This document shows positions 1-8,840 of a DNA stretch of 64,000 nt, piece after piece. Below the pieces are notes generated by a model. It saw only the letters and a program-made list of their open reading frames with translations. It did no database searches and had not been told where the DNA came from. Position numbers and translations under genes: made by a program. Position 1 is the stretch's first letter. The number at the start of each line of letters is the position of its first letter. The stretch covers positions 182,324,702 to 182,388,701 of the forward strand of contig OZ024743.1 of NCBI GenBank assembly GCA_964016885.1. The letters are read 5' to 3'. The DNA comes from Eledone cirrhosa. Lineage: Eukaryota > Mollusca > Cephalopoda > Octopoda > Eledonidae.

Positions 1-53
1 TTACTTTATTCTTAACTCTGAAGTGGAGACTCATTCGGTTTCCTAGTTAGAAT

Positions 54-327
54 TTTAGTCTACGACTTCAGCTATACCATTTACGTGGTTTTGTCTTTGC
101 GTGCAATTGTTCTCCACGCTCCACATATGACTTATTATCTTCGTTTTTTCGTTCATTGCCAGAGAACGTCTCTATGAACCACCTAAGAGAACATTAGTCT
201 ACGACTTCTTTTATACCATAAACGTGGTTCTGTCTTTGTGCGTAATTGTTTTTCACCGCTCCTATTAATGATGTATTATATTCGTTTTTTCCCGTTCTTT
301 GCCAGGGAACGTTTCCACGAACCAAAG
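54..327. repeat. Two-copy tandem duplication, period about 140 bp
   Basis: Two diverged copies follow each other. Both begin with 'ttagtctacgacttc' (positions 54 and 194), continue through 'cgtggtt.tgtctttg', and end near 'gaacgt..c.a.gaacca'. By eye they are roughly 80-85% alike with small indels. There is no coding sense in either copy. The remainder of 1-469 shows no gene or other recognisable element. Confidence 0.7.
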
Positions 328-469
328 TATCGTCTTCCTGTCTTCCTCCGGTTGTAACGTTTTTTTAACTATCCACTTCTGCGTTTACAGATTGACTTTG
401 TTAGTTTCAGAAGATCCCGTTAAGGGTGAAAGCAGCGATTCTTTGCTTAAACTTTAATCTGTTATTTTA

Positions 470-507
<38 letters not shown>
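470..507. repeat. (TA)n microsatellite
   Basis: A nearly pure alternating TA run. It abuts the 3' end of the minus-strand LINE fragment that follows, so it is either the tail of that element or the TA-rich target it entered. Confidence 0.9.
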
Positions 508-508
<1 letters not shown>

Positions 509-509
<1 letters not shown>

Positions 510-800
510 TAGGGCGGGTAAATTTCCCGAGATCCATGGACGAGTTCTCTCCCACCGTCTCTGTCCCTCATTATCGCTGCCATGTCCTGCATCTCCAACA
601 GACCAGTGTCTGTCCTTAGGGCATCAACATATGTTAACCTTGGTCTTCCTCTTCCAGTGTGTCCATGTAGGGGCTCCCACAGGAACACTGAGTGCAATAT
701 CAACTCTGGATGTCGGTGAGCATGCCCAGCTAACTTCAGTCTCCTCTGTGTCACTTTTGAGCTGACTTTTGGGAGGCTCCCATACAGCTGAGTTTTTCAT
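509..800 (-). pseudogene. LINE reverse transcriptase C-terminal end (3' segment of a twin-primed copy)
   Basis: The minus strand reads QLYGSLPKVSSK, then VTQRRLKLAGHAHRHPEL, then LLWEPLHGHTGRGRPRLTYVD-type sequence ending at a stop at 509. This is the familiar tail found after the RT thumb of many invertebrate LINE polyproteins (the 'RLRLAGH.. RGRP..T(Y/F)VD' region). Only about 95 codons remain and a TGA lies just upstream of the recognisable part. The neighbouring plus-strand fragment at 815-1117 holds the stretch that should directly precede this one, so the two are parts of one element with an inverted 5' piece. Confidence 0.75.
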
Positions 801-814
801 CCTCAGTGTATACT

Positions 815-1117
815 GATCACTAATGTAGGCGGGAAGCCACTAGAATTGGTTGAGGACTTCCTGTATTTGGGAACAAAGATTGGGAATACGGAAGATGACG
901 TGGTTGAGAGGAAGAGCAAAGCCTGGGTGGTGTGCCACAGCTTGAGATCGGTGTGGAAGTCGGACCTTCGTAAAGACCTGAAAATCCGCCTCTTCATTGC
1001 TGTAGTGGAGTCTGTGCTGCTGTACGGGTCTGAGACTTGGACACTGACCAAGAAACTCACTTAAATCGTGGATGGGTGGTACACGAGAATGCTGAAGATG
1101 GCTCTGAACATTAATCA
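815..1117 (+). pseudogene. LINE reverse transcriptase, thumb/connector fragment (inverted 5' segment)
   Basis: The plus strand reads GGKPLELVEDFLYLG, then SVWKSDLRKDLKIRLF and VVESVLLYGSETWTL. These are the conserved blocks after RT motif D in many non-LTR retrotransposons ('VEDFKYLG' and 'ESVLLYG.ETWTL'). A TAA at about 1062 interrupts it, and recognisable sequence (WYTRMLKMALN) continues to about 1105, ending in a TA run. Because it is the piece immediately N-terminal to the minus-strand fragment at 509-800, this pair looks like a single short insertion with an internal inversion. Confidence 0.75.
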
Positions 1118-1142
1118 GTATATATATATATATATATATATG
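1118..1142. repeat. (TA)n microsatellite
   Basis: Alternating TA run bordering the outer end of the inverted LINE fragment. It mirrors the TA run at 470-507 on the other side of the element. Confidence 0.85.
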
Positions 1143-1299
1143 TTGATTTAAAACTGCACTATTCACAAGTGTTTTTTAACCTTCATATCATGTCTCCCTA
1201 TTTTATCTGACGAAAACGCAAATGTCATCGCATGATGATATTTGTTTTTGAAATGCGCATAATAAAATACATGGAACTCTTTTAACCATCTTTTGATCT

Positions 1300-1302
<3 letters not shown>

Positions 1303-1345
<43 letters not shown>
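1303..1345. repeat. (TA)n microsatellite
   Basis: Alternating TA run. The sequence between it and the previous TA run (1143-1302) is AT-rich and shows no recognisable feature. Confidence 0.85.
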
Positions 1346-1347
<2 letters not shown>

Positions 1348-1925
1348 TGCTCATAGATGGCCTCATTTCTCTCTGTGTCTAGACAAGTCATCTCTTGTTC
1401 TATTTCCTCTCTTTGTATAACTAGAATCCAAAGTATTTTTATTTATTTTTATTTTTCCCTTCTTGTCTAAACTGCATTTTTAACACTTCCTTTTCAGTTG
1501 TAGCAATTTTTTTTTTGGGCTTTATATGTGTAATTCATTGAAAAGCACAATTTGTTCTATGCTTCCCTGTTTTGTCCTTGTGTGCACTGGAATGAATAGT
1601 ATCAACTTTAATGCATCAAAACTATAAGGATTTCCAGAGGTTGACTAAAGAGGAGGGACTAGGATATGGAGAATGAAGTGTTTGTAGTGAGAAGCAAAAT
1701 ATTATAGTGAATATGAAATGACAAACCAAGGACCTAGACCTTACCACTCATCTTTTTTACTTCTATACAAGTCTATATATACAATAGATAAGTATTTGTT
1801 GTTTTTGTTGTGTCTCAGGTCAACCTTGATTCAGCAAACCTTATGATCAATCAGAAGTTTATCTAAGACTACATTATCAAATGTGTTTTTCCTTTTTCAA
1901 GGTAATTAGGAACGCTTTGAAAAAG
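1346..1925. other. AT-rich sequence without recognisable feature
   Basis: No ORF with recognisable content, no tandem repeat and no SINE core were seen here. It is ordinary AT-rich intergenic or intronic sequence. Confidence 0.5.
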
Positions 1926-1927
1926 AT

Positions 1928-2270
1928 TTGGTTGCTGTTTTAACTGTTATTTTGTTTTAACTGGTATTCTGTTTTTACTGATATTCTAATTTAACTGGTA
2001 TTCTGTTAATCTGTTTTAACTGGTAATCTGTTTTAATTGTTAATCTGTTTTTACTGGTATTCTGTTTTAACTGGTATTCTGTCATTTCATTTCATTTCAT
2101 TTTACGTCTGCTTTTCCCTGCTTCAACTGTTATTCTGTTTCAACTGTTATTCTGTTTCAACTGTTATTCTGTTTTTACTGTTTTAACTGGTATTCAGTTT
2201 CAACTGGTATTCAGTTTCAGCTGGTATTCTCTTTTAACAGATATTCAGTTTTAACTGTTATTTTGTTAGC
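1928..2270. repeat. Degenerate 18-bp minisatellite
   Basis: Repeats of a unit close to 'ttttaactggtattctg' (about 18 bp) run through this stretch with many point changes (ggtatt/gttatt, aact/caact, ctg/cag) and some shorter units. A small interruption near 2084-2115 contains a short 'atttc' run ('catttcatttcatttc'). There are about 15-18 units. Confidence 0.75.
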
Positions 2271-2364
2271 TCCAAAAATGTATCACAATTGTTTAATACT
2301 TTCGACAGTAACTCTGCCTCGGGTTCTATTTTAAGGGCCCATTTTAAGGGCTCCCATTTCAATT

Positions 2365-2580
2365 AAAATCTTTCACGAAAAACAAATTTAAAAAGGATGA
2401 TGATGACGAAAAAGGATTAACCATTAGTTAAGTAATTTTAGAAATACCATCTTAATGAAATAATTAATAACTGTAGTAAATCTCTCCAAACTTTTAATTA
2501 ATCCATTGAAATACAATGGATTTCATTAGAAATGAAAGGGTTAATATATTAGAAATTGAAATAAGCAGCCCTTCCTGGTA
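2365..2580. repeat. AT-rich dispersed repeat, copy 1
   Basis: Shares an ordered series of blocks ('ttaaaatctt', 'aataattaataa', 'aaatc..tccaaa', 'ttaatt..attgaaat', 'attagaaa') with the stretch at 36,585-36,755. That makes it a dispersed family rather than unique sequence. Class unknown. Confidence 0.5.
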
Positions 2581-2585
2581 ACATA

Positions 2586-3085
2586 TTGGTTATAGATGAA
2601 AGAATAACTGATAGTTTGTCCGTCTCTAATCTGTATTTCAAGAAAGTTTTCATTGAAAATTACCATTACACATTAAAGGAACCCTATTTAACTTGTTCCT
2701 TTCAAAATATTGAAGATTCTCAACAATGGGCTCCACCAGATTTACTACTATACCCTAGAAACATCCCTATGGTGTCCCTGAGTTCATTAGGAGTTATGGG
2801 TTAAAAAAAGAAGAATTGATTTATTGGTCTATAGAACATCACAACCCTGACATTGTTTGATTGGTCTACCAGTGACCTCCTGACCTTCACCCGGTCTGTA
2901 CTCTGCTCAAATCTATTCATAAGTCACCTATTGTCATCTGTTGTAATGTCCATTTTCTTTAGAATAAAAGATGTTAAAAGGTATTTAAATGATGTCCAAC
3001 ATAATTTTAAAAATTTATTTAGACTATCTAAATACAAAACGTAATAAAGAAAATAATAGGAAAATGTATTCTACGAAAATTATAA
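2586..3085. other. No recognised feature
   Basis: A 72-codon open stretch at 2586-2804 has no recognisable motif and normal AT-rich composition. I see nothing else that supports a gene. Confidence 0.4.
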
Positions 3086-3090
3086 AACAT

Positions 3091-3700
3091 TTACATAACT
3101 TCAGTATATACAAGGTTTTTAACTTTATTCTTTGAAGCATATATGAAGAGTTTGTAGAGTCTTCCTAGTCTGGAATAACCTACATACAATTGACCATGTG
3201 AAAAACATCCCTCTTCTAGATGGAGACTGACAACCTGCAGTGTTTGACCTTGGAATTTGTTAATGCACATTTTGGAACTGACTCTCACTGGGAATTGCAA
3301 TTGTTCGAAATGAAAGAGGACATCTGTTGGTTTAGCAGTATTCTAGGTATAAAAAGGATGTTCCCCATACCACACCCAGTAAATAGTTTGGCTTCGATAA
3401 TGTGAGGATGTAGTTCAGTCACAACCATTTATGTCCCATTGCACAATCTTGGCTGATCCATGTTTCTGAGAAGCATGGTGTCTGTGCTTTTCTTTAATTC
3501 AAGGTTGTGTGGCAGCATACTGGACAGTTCCAGACTGTTGAGAATTCCAATGGGATAATGGATAGCATCATCCTTGTCGATAATTTTGTCGATAGATTTA
3601 TAAGTCTGGCTACTTCCAGGGATCATTTGTGAAAGATTTTGTTGATGGCATTCACTGTGATGTTTTTGGGGGCAAAGATTACTCTTTCACACATTGGAAT
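3091..3700 (-). pseudogene. Helitron/PIF1-type DNA helicase, C-terminal remnant
   Basis: Reading the minus strand from about 3700 down: CERVIFAPKNITVNAIN, then a TGA, then IPGSSQTYKSIDKI, then IHYPIGILNSLELSSMLPHN, LMLLRN-type and LCNGT blocks, then a break, then FEQLQFPVRV, MCINKFQGQTL and LYVGYSRLG with a stop at 3091. This is the order of conserved blocks at the C-terminal end of PIF1-like SF1 helicases: 'PHxLxLKxGxxVMLLRN', 'LCNGTR' and 'INKSQGQT' with 'LYVAxSR'. Helitron transposons encode Rep fused to such a helicase and litter mollusc genomes, so a Helitron source is likelier than the host PIF1 gene, which would contain the full ATPase core. At least one frame break lies between 3300 and 3429, and the Walker A half and any Rep domain are absent. 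Confidence 0.8.
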
Positions 3701-4165
3701 AGTGGATTTGGAAATTAGAGAACACTTAATTAATTAAGCTTACAACACTTTCCAAGTCTTAGTTAGTAAGAGAGAAGAGGCGGTGGTTTAAGTGAGAGGT
3801 GTAGTAGTGTTTCAGTCTCTCTATATTGATAGCACAAGGGACAAACAGACAGTGTCTATATGTTAGAAACAGCAGCAAATTCTCCTCCCAACCATTCCAT
3901 TTTTGGAAAATAAGTCAACAGCAAGCTTGTTGGAAGTCAGATTAGTTGAAGCCACATGAAAAACCTTAATTAATATCAATTTTATTTCATGTTATTAGTG
4001 GTCAACATACAAACAAACGTACAAACAAACAAACTTCCTTTTTATAAGTATTATAGATAGAACCACAACACTGCCATTGTTTAATTGGTCTATAGAGAAA
4101 TAAATAACATTAATCCAATGTAAGGACCTGAAAAACATCCAATCCAGTTCTTCATCCGCTATTAC
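3701..4165. other. No recognised feature
   Basis: Continues AT-rich. No coding, tandem-repeat or SINE signal was seen apart from short 'aaacaaac' runs near 4010-4030. Confidence 0.4.
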
Positions 4166-4169
4166 AAAT

Positions 4170-4265
4170 GATTCTAAGTGCTGAGCAGGATCCGTCCAAC
4201 CCATGCAAGCATGGAAAGTGAATGTAAAAACAATGATGATGATGGTGAAGGTGATGATGATGATG
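4170..4265 (-). mobile_element. Octopod-type SINE, end fragment
   Basis: Contains 'cgtccaacccatgcaagcatggaaagtgaatgt' split over the usual order and ends in an imperfect GAT run. On the minus strand this is the 'catcat...tttccatgcttgcatgggttgga' end seen in the other copies of the window (4316, 32,505, 34,570, 35,340). Confidence 0.7.
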
Positions 4266-4315
4266 AATTAGATTATTTCTAATATCTTGTGAAAGATCTA
4301 GAAGTAATTTTCAGA

Positions 4316-4595
4316 CTTTCATCATCATCATTGTCGTTTAATGTCCATTTTCCATGTTAGCACGGGTTTGACATGTTGCCCCATTGTGAAACAAGTCAGG
4401 TCAGAGGACCGTGTCTTGCTCATAGAAAACTGATTTTGGCTTGGTTTCTACAGCTTGATGCTCTTCCTAACATCAACTACATTTACAGTGTGGACTGGGT
4501 GCTTTTTGTTGTGACATCTACACGATCACTTTACAGTGTGGGCTGGGCGATTATTGTTGTGGCTCCAGATGACACTTTGTAGTGTGGATTGAGGA
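4316..4595 (+). mobile_element. Octopod-type SINE
   Basis: Begins with a short ATC run, then 'ttccatgttagcacgggttt', 'tcttgctcatagaaaactg', 'tttctacagcttgatgctct' and 'cagtgtggactgggtgcttt'. This is the same order as the copies at 32,505 (plus) and 34,340 and 34,650 (minus). The 'gtgctttttgttgtgacatc' segment is partly repeated inside the copy, a feature common to this family in this window. Confidence 0.8.
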
Positions 4596-4672
4596 TTTAG
4601 GTGGGAGGGGTGCATGGGGAATTGGGGAGGTAGATATAGGGGTGGGGTGATTACTATGTAGGAGGTGTACAG

Positions 4673-4845
4673 GAGGGGTGATGAGAGGGAAGGTGGTGCA
4701 TACTAAGTGTATAGAAGGGGTGATGGGAGGGAAGGTGGTGCATGCTAGGTGTATAGAAGGGGTGATGGGAGGGAAGGTGGTGCACACTAGGTGTATGGGA
4801 GGGGTGATTGGAGGGAAGTTGGTGCATACTAGATGTATACCTCAG
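4673..4845. repeat. 42-bp minisatellite, four units
   Basis: Four consecutive units built on 'gatgggagggaaggtggtgc' plus 'atactaggtgtatagaaggg'. The unit is 42 bp and therefore keeps frame (14 codons per unit), which creates a meaningless repetitive ORF on each strand. Units differ by a few substitutions. Confidence 0.85.
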
Positions 4846-5064
4846 CTCCTGTATATGGGAGTTCCATATTTAATACTAAAGTCTATCAAAATAAACAAGA
4901 GGGGTCATTAAAATTTCAGCTGGGACAATGCAATAGGATTTCCAATGCTTTACTTATTCCCTCAATATCTTTGTCAAAAAAACAAAACAGGATATGTGTA
5001 CTTAGAGATTAAGACTATCCCCTTGGACAAAAACAATTTTTGTAAATGGAACAAACCTCTGTTG

Positions 5065-5412
5065 GTTTCTGTGATGAGTGTTTCAGTTGTTTGATCAACA
5101 GAACAGCCTCTTCATGAAATTAACGCGTAAGTGGCTTAGTAGTCTACAAACATATATATCTTTAATGTAATTCTCAGAAAGATTCAGTGTGACAAAGTGT
5201 ATGACAAGGCTGGGCCTTTGAATTAAAACTACAGTCCATCTGATGGGCTTCCAAACAGTTTCTGTCTATCCAATTTCATTTACAAGCCATGGGTCAACCT
5301 GAAGCTATAGTAAAAGACACTTGACCAAGATGTCATACAGTGGGTTTGAACCTGGGACCTGATGGTTGTGAAGTGAACCTCTTGACCATTTGGCCATGCT
5401 GTGTCCATAAAT
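5065..5412 (-). mobile_element. tRNA-headed cephalopod SINE
   Basis: The plus strand shows 'gtttcagttgtttgatcaac', 'gaacagcctcttcatgaaat' and 'gacaaggctgggcctttgaa', and ends with 'aacctgggacctgatggttg' and 'gaccatttggccatgctgtg'. Read on the minus strand the latter is a decayed tRNA-like head: an A-box-like 'tggccaaatggtcaagaggt' and B-box-like 'ggttcaaaccc'. This matches a widespread cephalopod SINE with a 5' tRNA-related end. It is diverged. Confidence 0.7.
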
Positions 5413-5760
5413 AAAAAAGCTACAATACAATATATTACATCTATTATAGATTGTGTCCATCATGTCCCATCTCTTCACAACAATTCACAATAAGGTACGG
5501 TATAACTATAGTTTAGTCCCTCCATCTCCAATTAATTTTGTTTCCTCAGAACTTTCTTAATAATACCTATTTTTAAATAAACATTTATAGAGATACTTTT
5601 TTTTATTATGGTGATAGTAAAAACTATATGATTAATTTAATTTTCTTCTGTGAAAGTTTATTATGATTATCTGGGAATGTAGAAGAGAAGATAAACTTTC
5701 ATTATTGTATAATTCTGTTAATTTTATGGAATATTTTTGATTTGTATTTGTAGTAGCTTA
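5413..5760. other. No recognised feature
   Basis: AT-rich sequence, no gene or repeat recognised. Confidence 0.4.
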
Positions 5761-5764
5761 AGCA

Positions 5765-5925
5765 TTAACTGACGGGAAGTTGGCAGAGTCATTAGAATGT
5801 TGGATAGAATGTTTTGTGGTATTAGTTTCATCTCTCTGAGTTTAAATTCCACTGAGGTCAACTTTGTCTTCCATCCATTTGAGGTTGATTTAAAAAATGT
5901 ACCAGTCTAGTCCTGAGGTTGATTC
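5765..5925 (+). mobile_element. tRNA-headed SINE, 'taccagt' body family
   Basis: Shows 'ggcagagtcattagaatgtt' (A-box region), 'ctctgagtttaaattccact' (B-box region), 'aggtcaactttgtcttccat' and a degraded 'gaggttgatttaaaaaatgt accagt' body. The same order occurs, better preserved, at 21,958-22,110. What follows to about 6090 is CT-rich and then a segment mentioning 'gaccaagcatgcaagcaaac', which is a common downstream partner, but I cannot assign it. Confidence 0.65.
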
Positions 5926-6204
5926 TTCCTCTACATCTCTTTCTCACTTCCTCCCTCTCACTCTCTATTCTTCTCTGGAAGAAATCTGCTGAATTCAGAC
6001 CAGGAGAGGAGATGGGCTCTGCCAGGCTTTAAAAAGAAACCCCAGAAATGACTCCTTCAGCAGTTATGGGACCAAGCATGCAAGCAAACATAAACTAGGA
6101 AATTTTTCTCATGTCTTCCAGTTTCATATTGATAATAAATAATATGAAGATAATATCATAGACTTTCTCTAGGAATGTAATACCATTTCTACAGCTATGA
6201 GTTG

Positions 6205-6485
6205 CTTTAATTTCAATGTCTGTCTCGAGCCCAGAGGCTCATCAGATTGGTGCTTATTCTGGTTTCTGTGGCTTTAAGTGACAGAGCACACAACCCTCTC
6301 CTGGACAGGACACCAGTCTGTTGCAGAATTAAACCCTCAGCTATTGCTGGTAGACATTTTTAGCTGAGTATACTGGAACAACATGAAATGATGTGTTTTG
6401 CTTAAGAACACAACACACAGCCCAGTCCAAGAATTGAATCTATGACATTATGATCATAAGTCCAACACACTTACTATAAAGCCAA
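6205..6485 (-). mobile_element. Cephalopod SINE, copy 1 of a second tRNA-headed family
   Basis: Aligns by eye with 30,970-31,208: 'gtctgtctcgag', 'ggctcatcagattggtgctt', 'tctcctggacaggacacca', 'cagcccagtccaagaattga' and 'atcataagtccaacacactt'. The tRNA-like head is at the right end on the minus strand and is more decayed here than in the second copy. This copy carries an extra segment near 6375-6410 ('acatgaaatgatgtgttttg'). Confidence 0.7.
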
Positions 6486-6747
6486 TGACATAATTGTAAA
6501 GTAAACTTTCAAAAATGTATCTATGTAAGTAATAATACACTGAAGTACATTAAATTTAAACATCTTATACCACATAAAACCACATTTGTAACTCATTCTT
6601 GAAGTGTATAAAACTGTTTTAAACTTTTCAAGAATTACTTGATTTAGTTTATTGCAAGTTTTTATAGGGAACTCTCTACTAATAAAGATACTATAAACAT
6701 TTCAATTAACAATCTTGTTTTTATTGTTTCAACTTGATCCTCCCCAT

Positions 6748-6978
6748 CAGGAGTTAGGTGTAAAAGGCAAACGCATTATCTTCAATTTGGTATTCATGTC
6801 AACTCTTACCTATGGTCATGAATTTAGGGTAATGACCGAAAGAATACAATTGTGAATACAAATAACTGAAATAGGCTTCCTCCAAAGGGTCTTTGGAGTA
6901 ATGTTACTCGATAGAGTGTGTAGCTTGAAGATCAGGGAATTAATCCAGGTAGAGCCACTACTTCTCTGATACTATGCT
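6748..6978 (+). pseudogene. LINE reverse transcriptase fragment (post-RT block)
   Basis: The plus strand reads VKGKRIIFNLVFMSTLTYGH then EFRVMTERIQ, a TGA, then IQITEIGFLQRVFGVMLLD and RVCSLKIRELIQVEPLLL. This corresponds to the '.PTLTYGHELWVMTER' and 'E..FLRRV.G....DRV' segment that follows the RT domain in a common animal LINE group. About 75 codons survive. No 5' or 3' end of an element is recognisable around it. Confidence 0.75.
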
Positions 6979-7023
6979 CCCTTCAATTCATCTATTGTCA
7001 GGTCTTTAAACTTGGTAGACTTT

Positions 7024-7050
7024 ATATGTATGTATGTATGTATGTATGTG
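7024..7050. repeat. (TATG)n microsatellite
   Basis: Six to seven TATG units immediately before a LINE end fragment. The same arrangement occurs at 15,550-15,627. Confidence 0.9.
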
Positions 7051-7059
7051 TCAGGTCGT

Positions 7060-7530
7060 TTTTCAATGCTATTTGTAACATGTATCCTAGTACAACCTGC
7101 ACATGGTTGGGTCGTCGGCGTCTAAACCAGTAACCCCACCAAGCTTGCTTGGTGAGGAGGGTGATTTTGGACACCCTGCGGGATGAAAAACAAAACCCCT
7201 CAACAGGCGGAGGAACTCAGGAAAATCAACAACCATCCAATAAAGTTTTATTTTTTCATTACGGAGAAGGTCACTCTGGTATAAAACCTGCGACTTCATT
7301 TACATCCAATGATGTAGACCAGTTCTACCTTTTGGGTAAATGCATTTGATGTTCAAAGAGAGGGATTGGCCCCGTACAAAGGCATTCCTCACTTTCAAAC
7401 GCTTCAAGCATAGGCATCGCTTGATATGTGACATTTTTTGCGATGCATAGTATTGCTGGCCATAGGCAAGTCCCTAGCAGGACTAAAAAGCCACGTCCGT
7501 GATGTTCATGCTTAAGTATCAAGCGAAGAT
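7060..7530 (+). pseudogene. LINE 3' end with C2H2-type finger, copy 1
   Basis: Shares an ordered series of blocks with 15,630-16,080, including 'cactctggtataaaacctgc', 'tccaatgatgtagaccagtt' and 'aggactaaaaagccacgtcc'. Near 7475-7515 one plus frame reads AIGKSLAGLKSHVRDVH, the second half of a C2H2-like finger (...KSLAGLKSH-x4-H). In the other copy the matching sequence is CSLCARVFKSLAGLKSH. Frames are broken throughout, so only the finger is convincing as protein. Confidence 0.65.
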
Positions 7531-7561
7531 ATTACACAAAATTGAGTTACAGTCATCATGT

Positions 7562-8325
7562 ATGTATTCGCCACCACCTTAAACAATTGGAGCGTTTCCA
7601 TCAGATGTGTCTCAGACAGATCATGGCGTTCACTGGAGGGACTACATCAGTGATGTCGAGATTTTGGAAAGCTCTCTGTGTGAAAGTATAGAAGCTCTTG
7701 TGCTTAAGCAACGACTCCGTTGGAGTGGTCACCTTGCCAGGATGAAGGATTCTAGAATACCAAAACAACTCTTTATGGAGAGTTAGTTAAAGGAAAACGA
7801 CCTCCACATAAACCAAAAAAGAGGTGTAAGGATTCGTTGAAAGCCTCTTTGAAAGAAGCTAACATCTCTGCTGATACATGGGAAAGCATAGCTGCTGATC
7901 GTAATAAATGGAGAAAGACTGTACATGAGGGGAAAGTTGCCTTTGAGGCATCTCAAATCGCATACGAGAAAGTAAAAAGGAATGTGAGGAAGGGCATTGC
8001 TGTTGCATTTCCAGACAGTGAAGGTCCTCCTATGGTGCTGACATGCAGTGTCTGTGGGAGACTCTGCCACAAGTCATCTTCGCAGTCATAAAGTGAAATC
8101 AACGGTGGACTACCAGGCTGCTGTTGGAGATGCTACTCATCATGCCTGCCAAGCATGTGGAAGAGAGAGTAGATCAGCAGGAGGGCTCAAGCGACATGCA
8201 AAAGAACACGAACTCCAACCACAGCCGGCTACTGCCAGTGAATGTTTTGGTTGCCAACTCTGTGCAAGACATTTTAGATCATTGTTTGGGCTAAAAAGCC
8301 TAATTCGATCGCAGTACTGTTAATT
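7562..8325 (+). pseudogene. LINE polyprotein C-terminal end with C2H2 fingers
   Basis: Reads QLERFHQMCLRQI, then in a shifted frame WRDYISDVEILE, EALVLKQRLRWSGHLARMKD, SRIPKQLF, a TAG, GKRPPHKPKKRCKDSLKASL, and WESIAADRNKWRK. These are the standard post-RT blocks of a widespread LINE group ('LRW.GH..RM.D.RLPK.LF' then 'GKRP...P..RYKD..K..L'). It ends with three finger motifs: CSVCGRLC..., frame-shifted to HLRSH, then CQACGRESRSAGGLKRHAKE-H, then CQLCARHFRSLFGLKSL with the final histidines lost. Stop at about 8321. At least three lesions make it a pseudogene. The fingers are presumably for RNA or target DNA binding by the element's own protein. Confidence 0.8.
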
Positions 8326-8337
8326 GTTATTGTGGTG

Positions 8338-8498
8338 TGTATATGTGTATGTATATGTATGTGTATATGTATATATAGATATGTATATGTGAATGTGTAT
8401 GTATGTGTGTGTGTGTGTATGTATATATATATATATATAATTTTTTTTTTATGTGTGTGTATATATGTATAAAAAATTATATATATATATACATACAC
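8338..8498. repeat. Complex TG/TA microsatellite
   Basis: Runs of TGTATG, TATA and TGTG with a central poly-T, directly after the C2H2-finger LINE end and directly before the next LINE tail. Confidence 0.85.
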
Positions 8499-8499
8499 A

Positions 8500-8594
8500 C
8501 ATTGTATCGTCCTGTACTGTTCTGTGCTGTCTGTAATGTTTTTCTTCACGTTAGCCCTTGTGGCCAATAAAGAAACCATTATTATTATTATTAT
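8500..8594 (+). mobile_element. 3' tail of a severely truncated LINE, (ATT)n-ended
   Basis: The stretch 'cgtcctgtactgttctgtgc' through 'cccttgtggccaataaagaa' is almost the same as the 3' end of the long LINE at 14,185-14,266. It ends in five to six ATT units. The rest of this copy is missing, since the microsatellite at 8338-8498 precedes it. AATAAA at 8565-8570 is the likely polyadenylation signal of the element. Confidence 0.85.
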
Positions 8595-8840
8595 CGGTCT
8601 GTTCAGACGCTTTTTGCTCGCTCCCAGTAAGTCGCTTTAAGTGCCTGTTAAAATTATTTGTTGTTAAATATTTCTTGTTGTGTAAGGGATATAAGCCCTT
8701 AGACATTGCCCTGTGAAGGGGAAAGTCTAATATTTGAGCCTTTTGGCCTAAATATTTGAACATTTTACTTTTCAAAATTATTTTAAAAAAAGAAACATGG
8801 CTAAGCCACGCTCCCCCCCTCCCCAGCAATATGTCCGCTG

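Noticed and set aside
1928..2270. Relation between the 18-bp minisatellite ('actggtattctgtttta') and the 9/18-bp giant array
   Set aside because: Shared period and the 'ggtatt' word are suggestive, but the rest of the unit differs and short T/G-rich words match by chance.
2586..2804. 72-codon ORF
   Set aside because: No recognisable motif and no supporting signals. Length is expected by chance.
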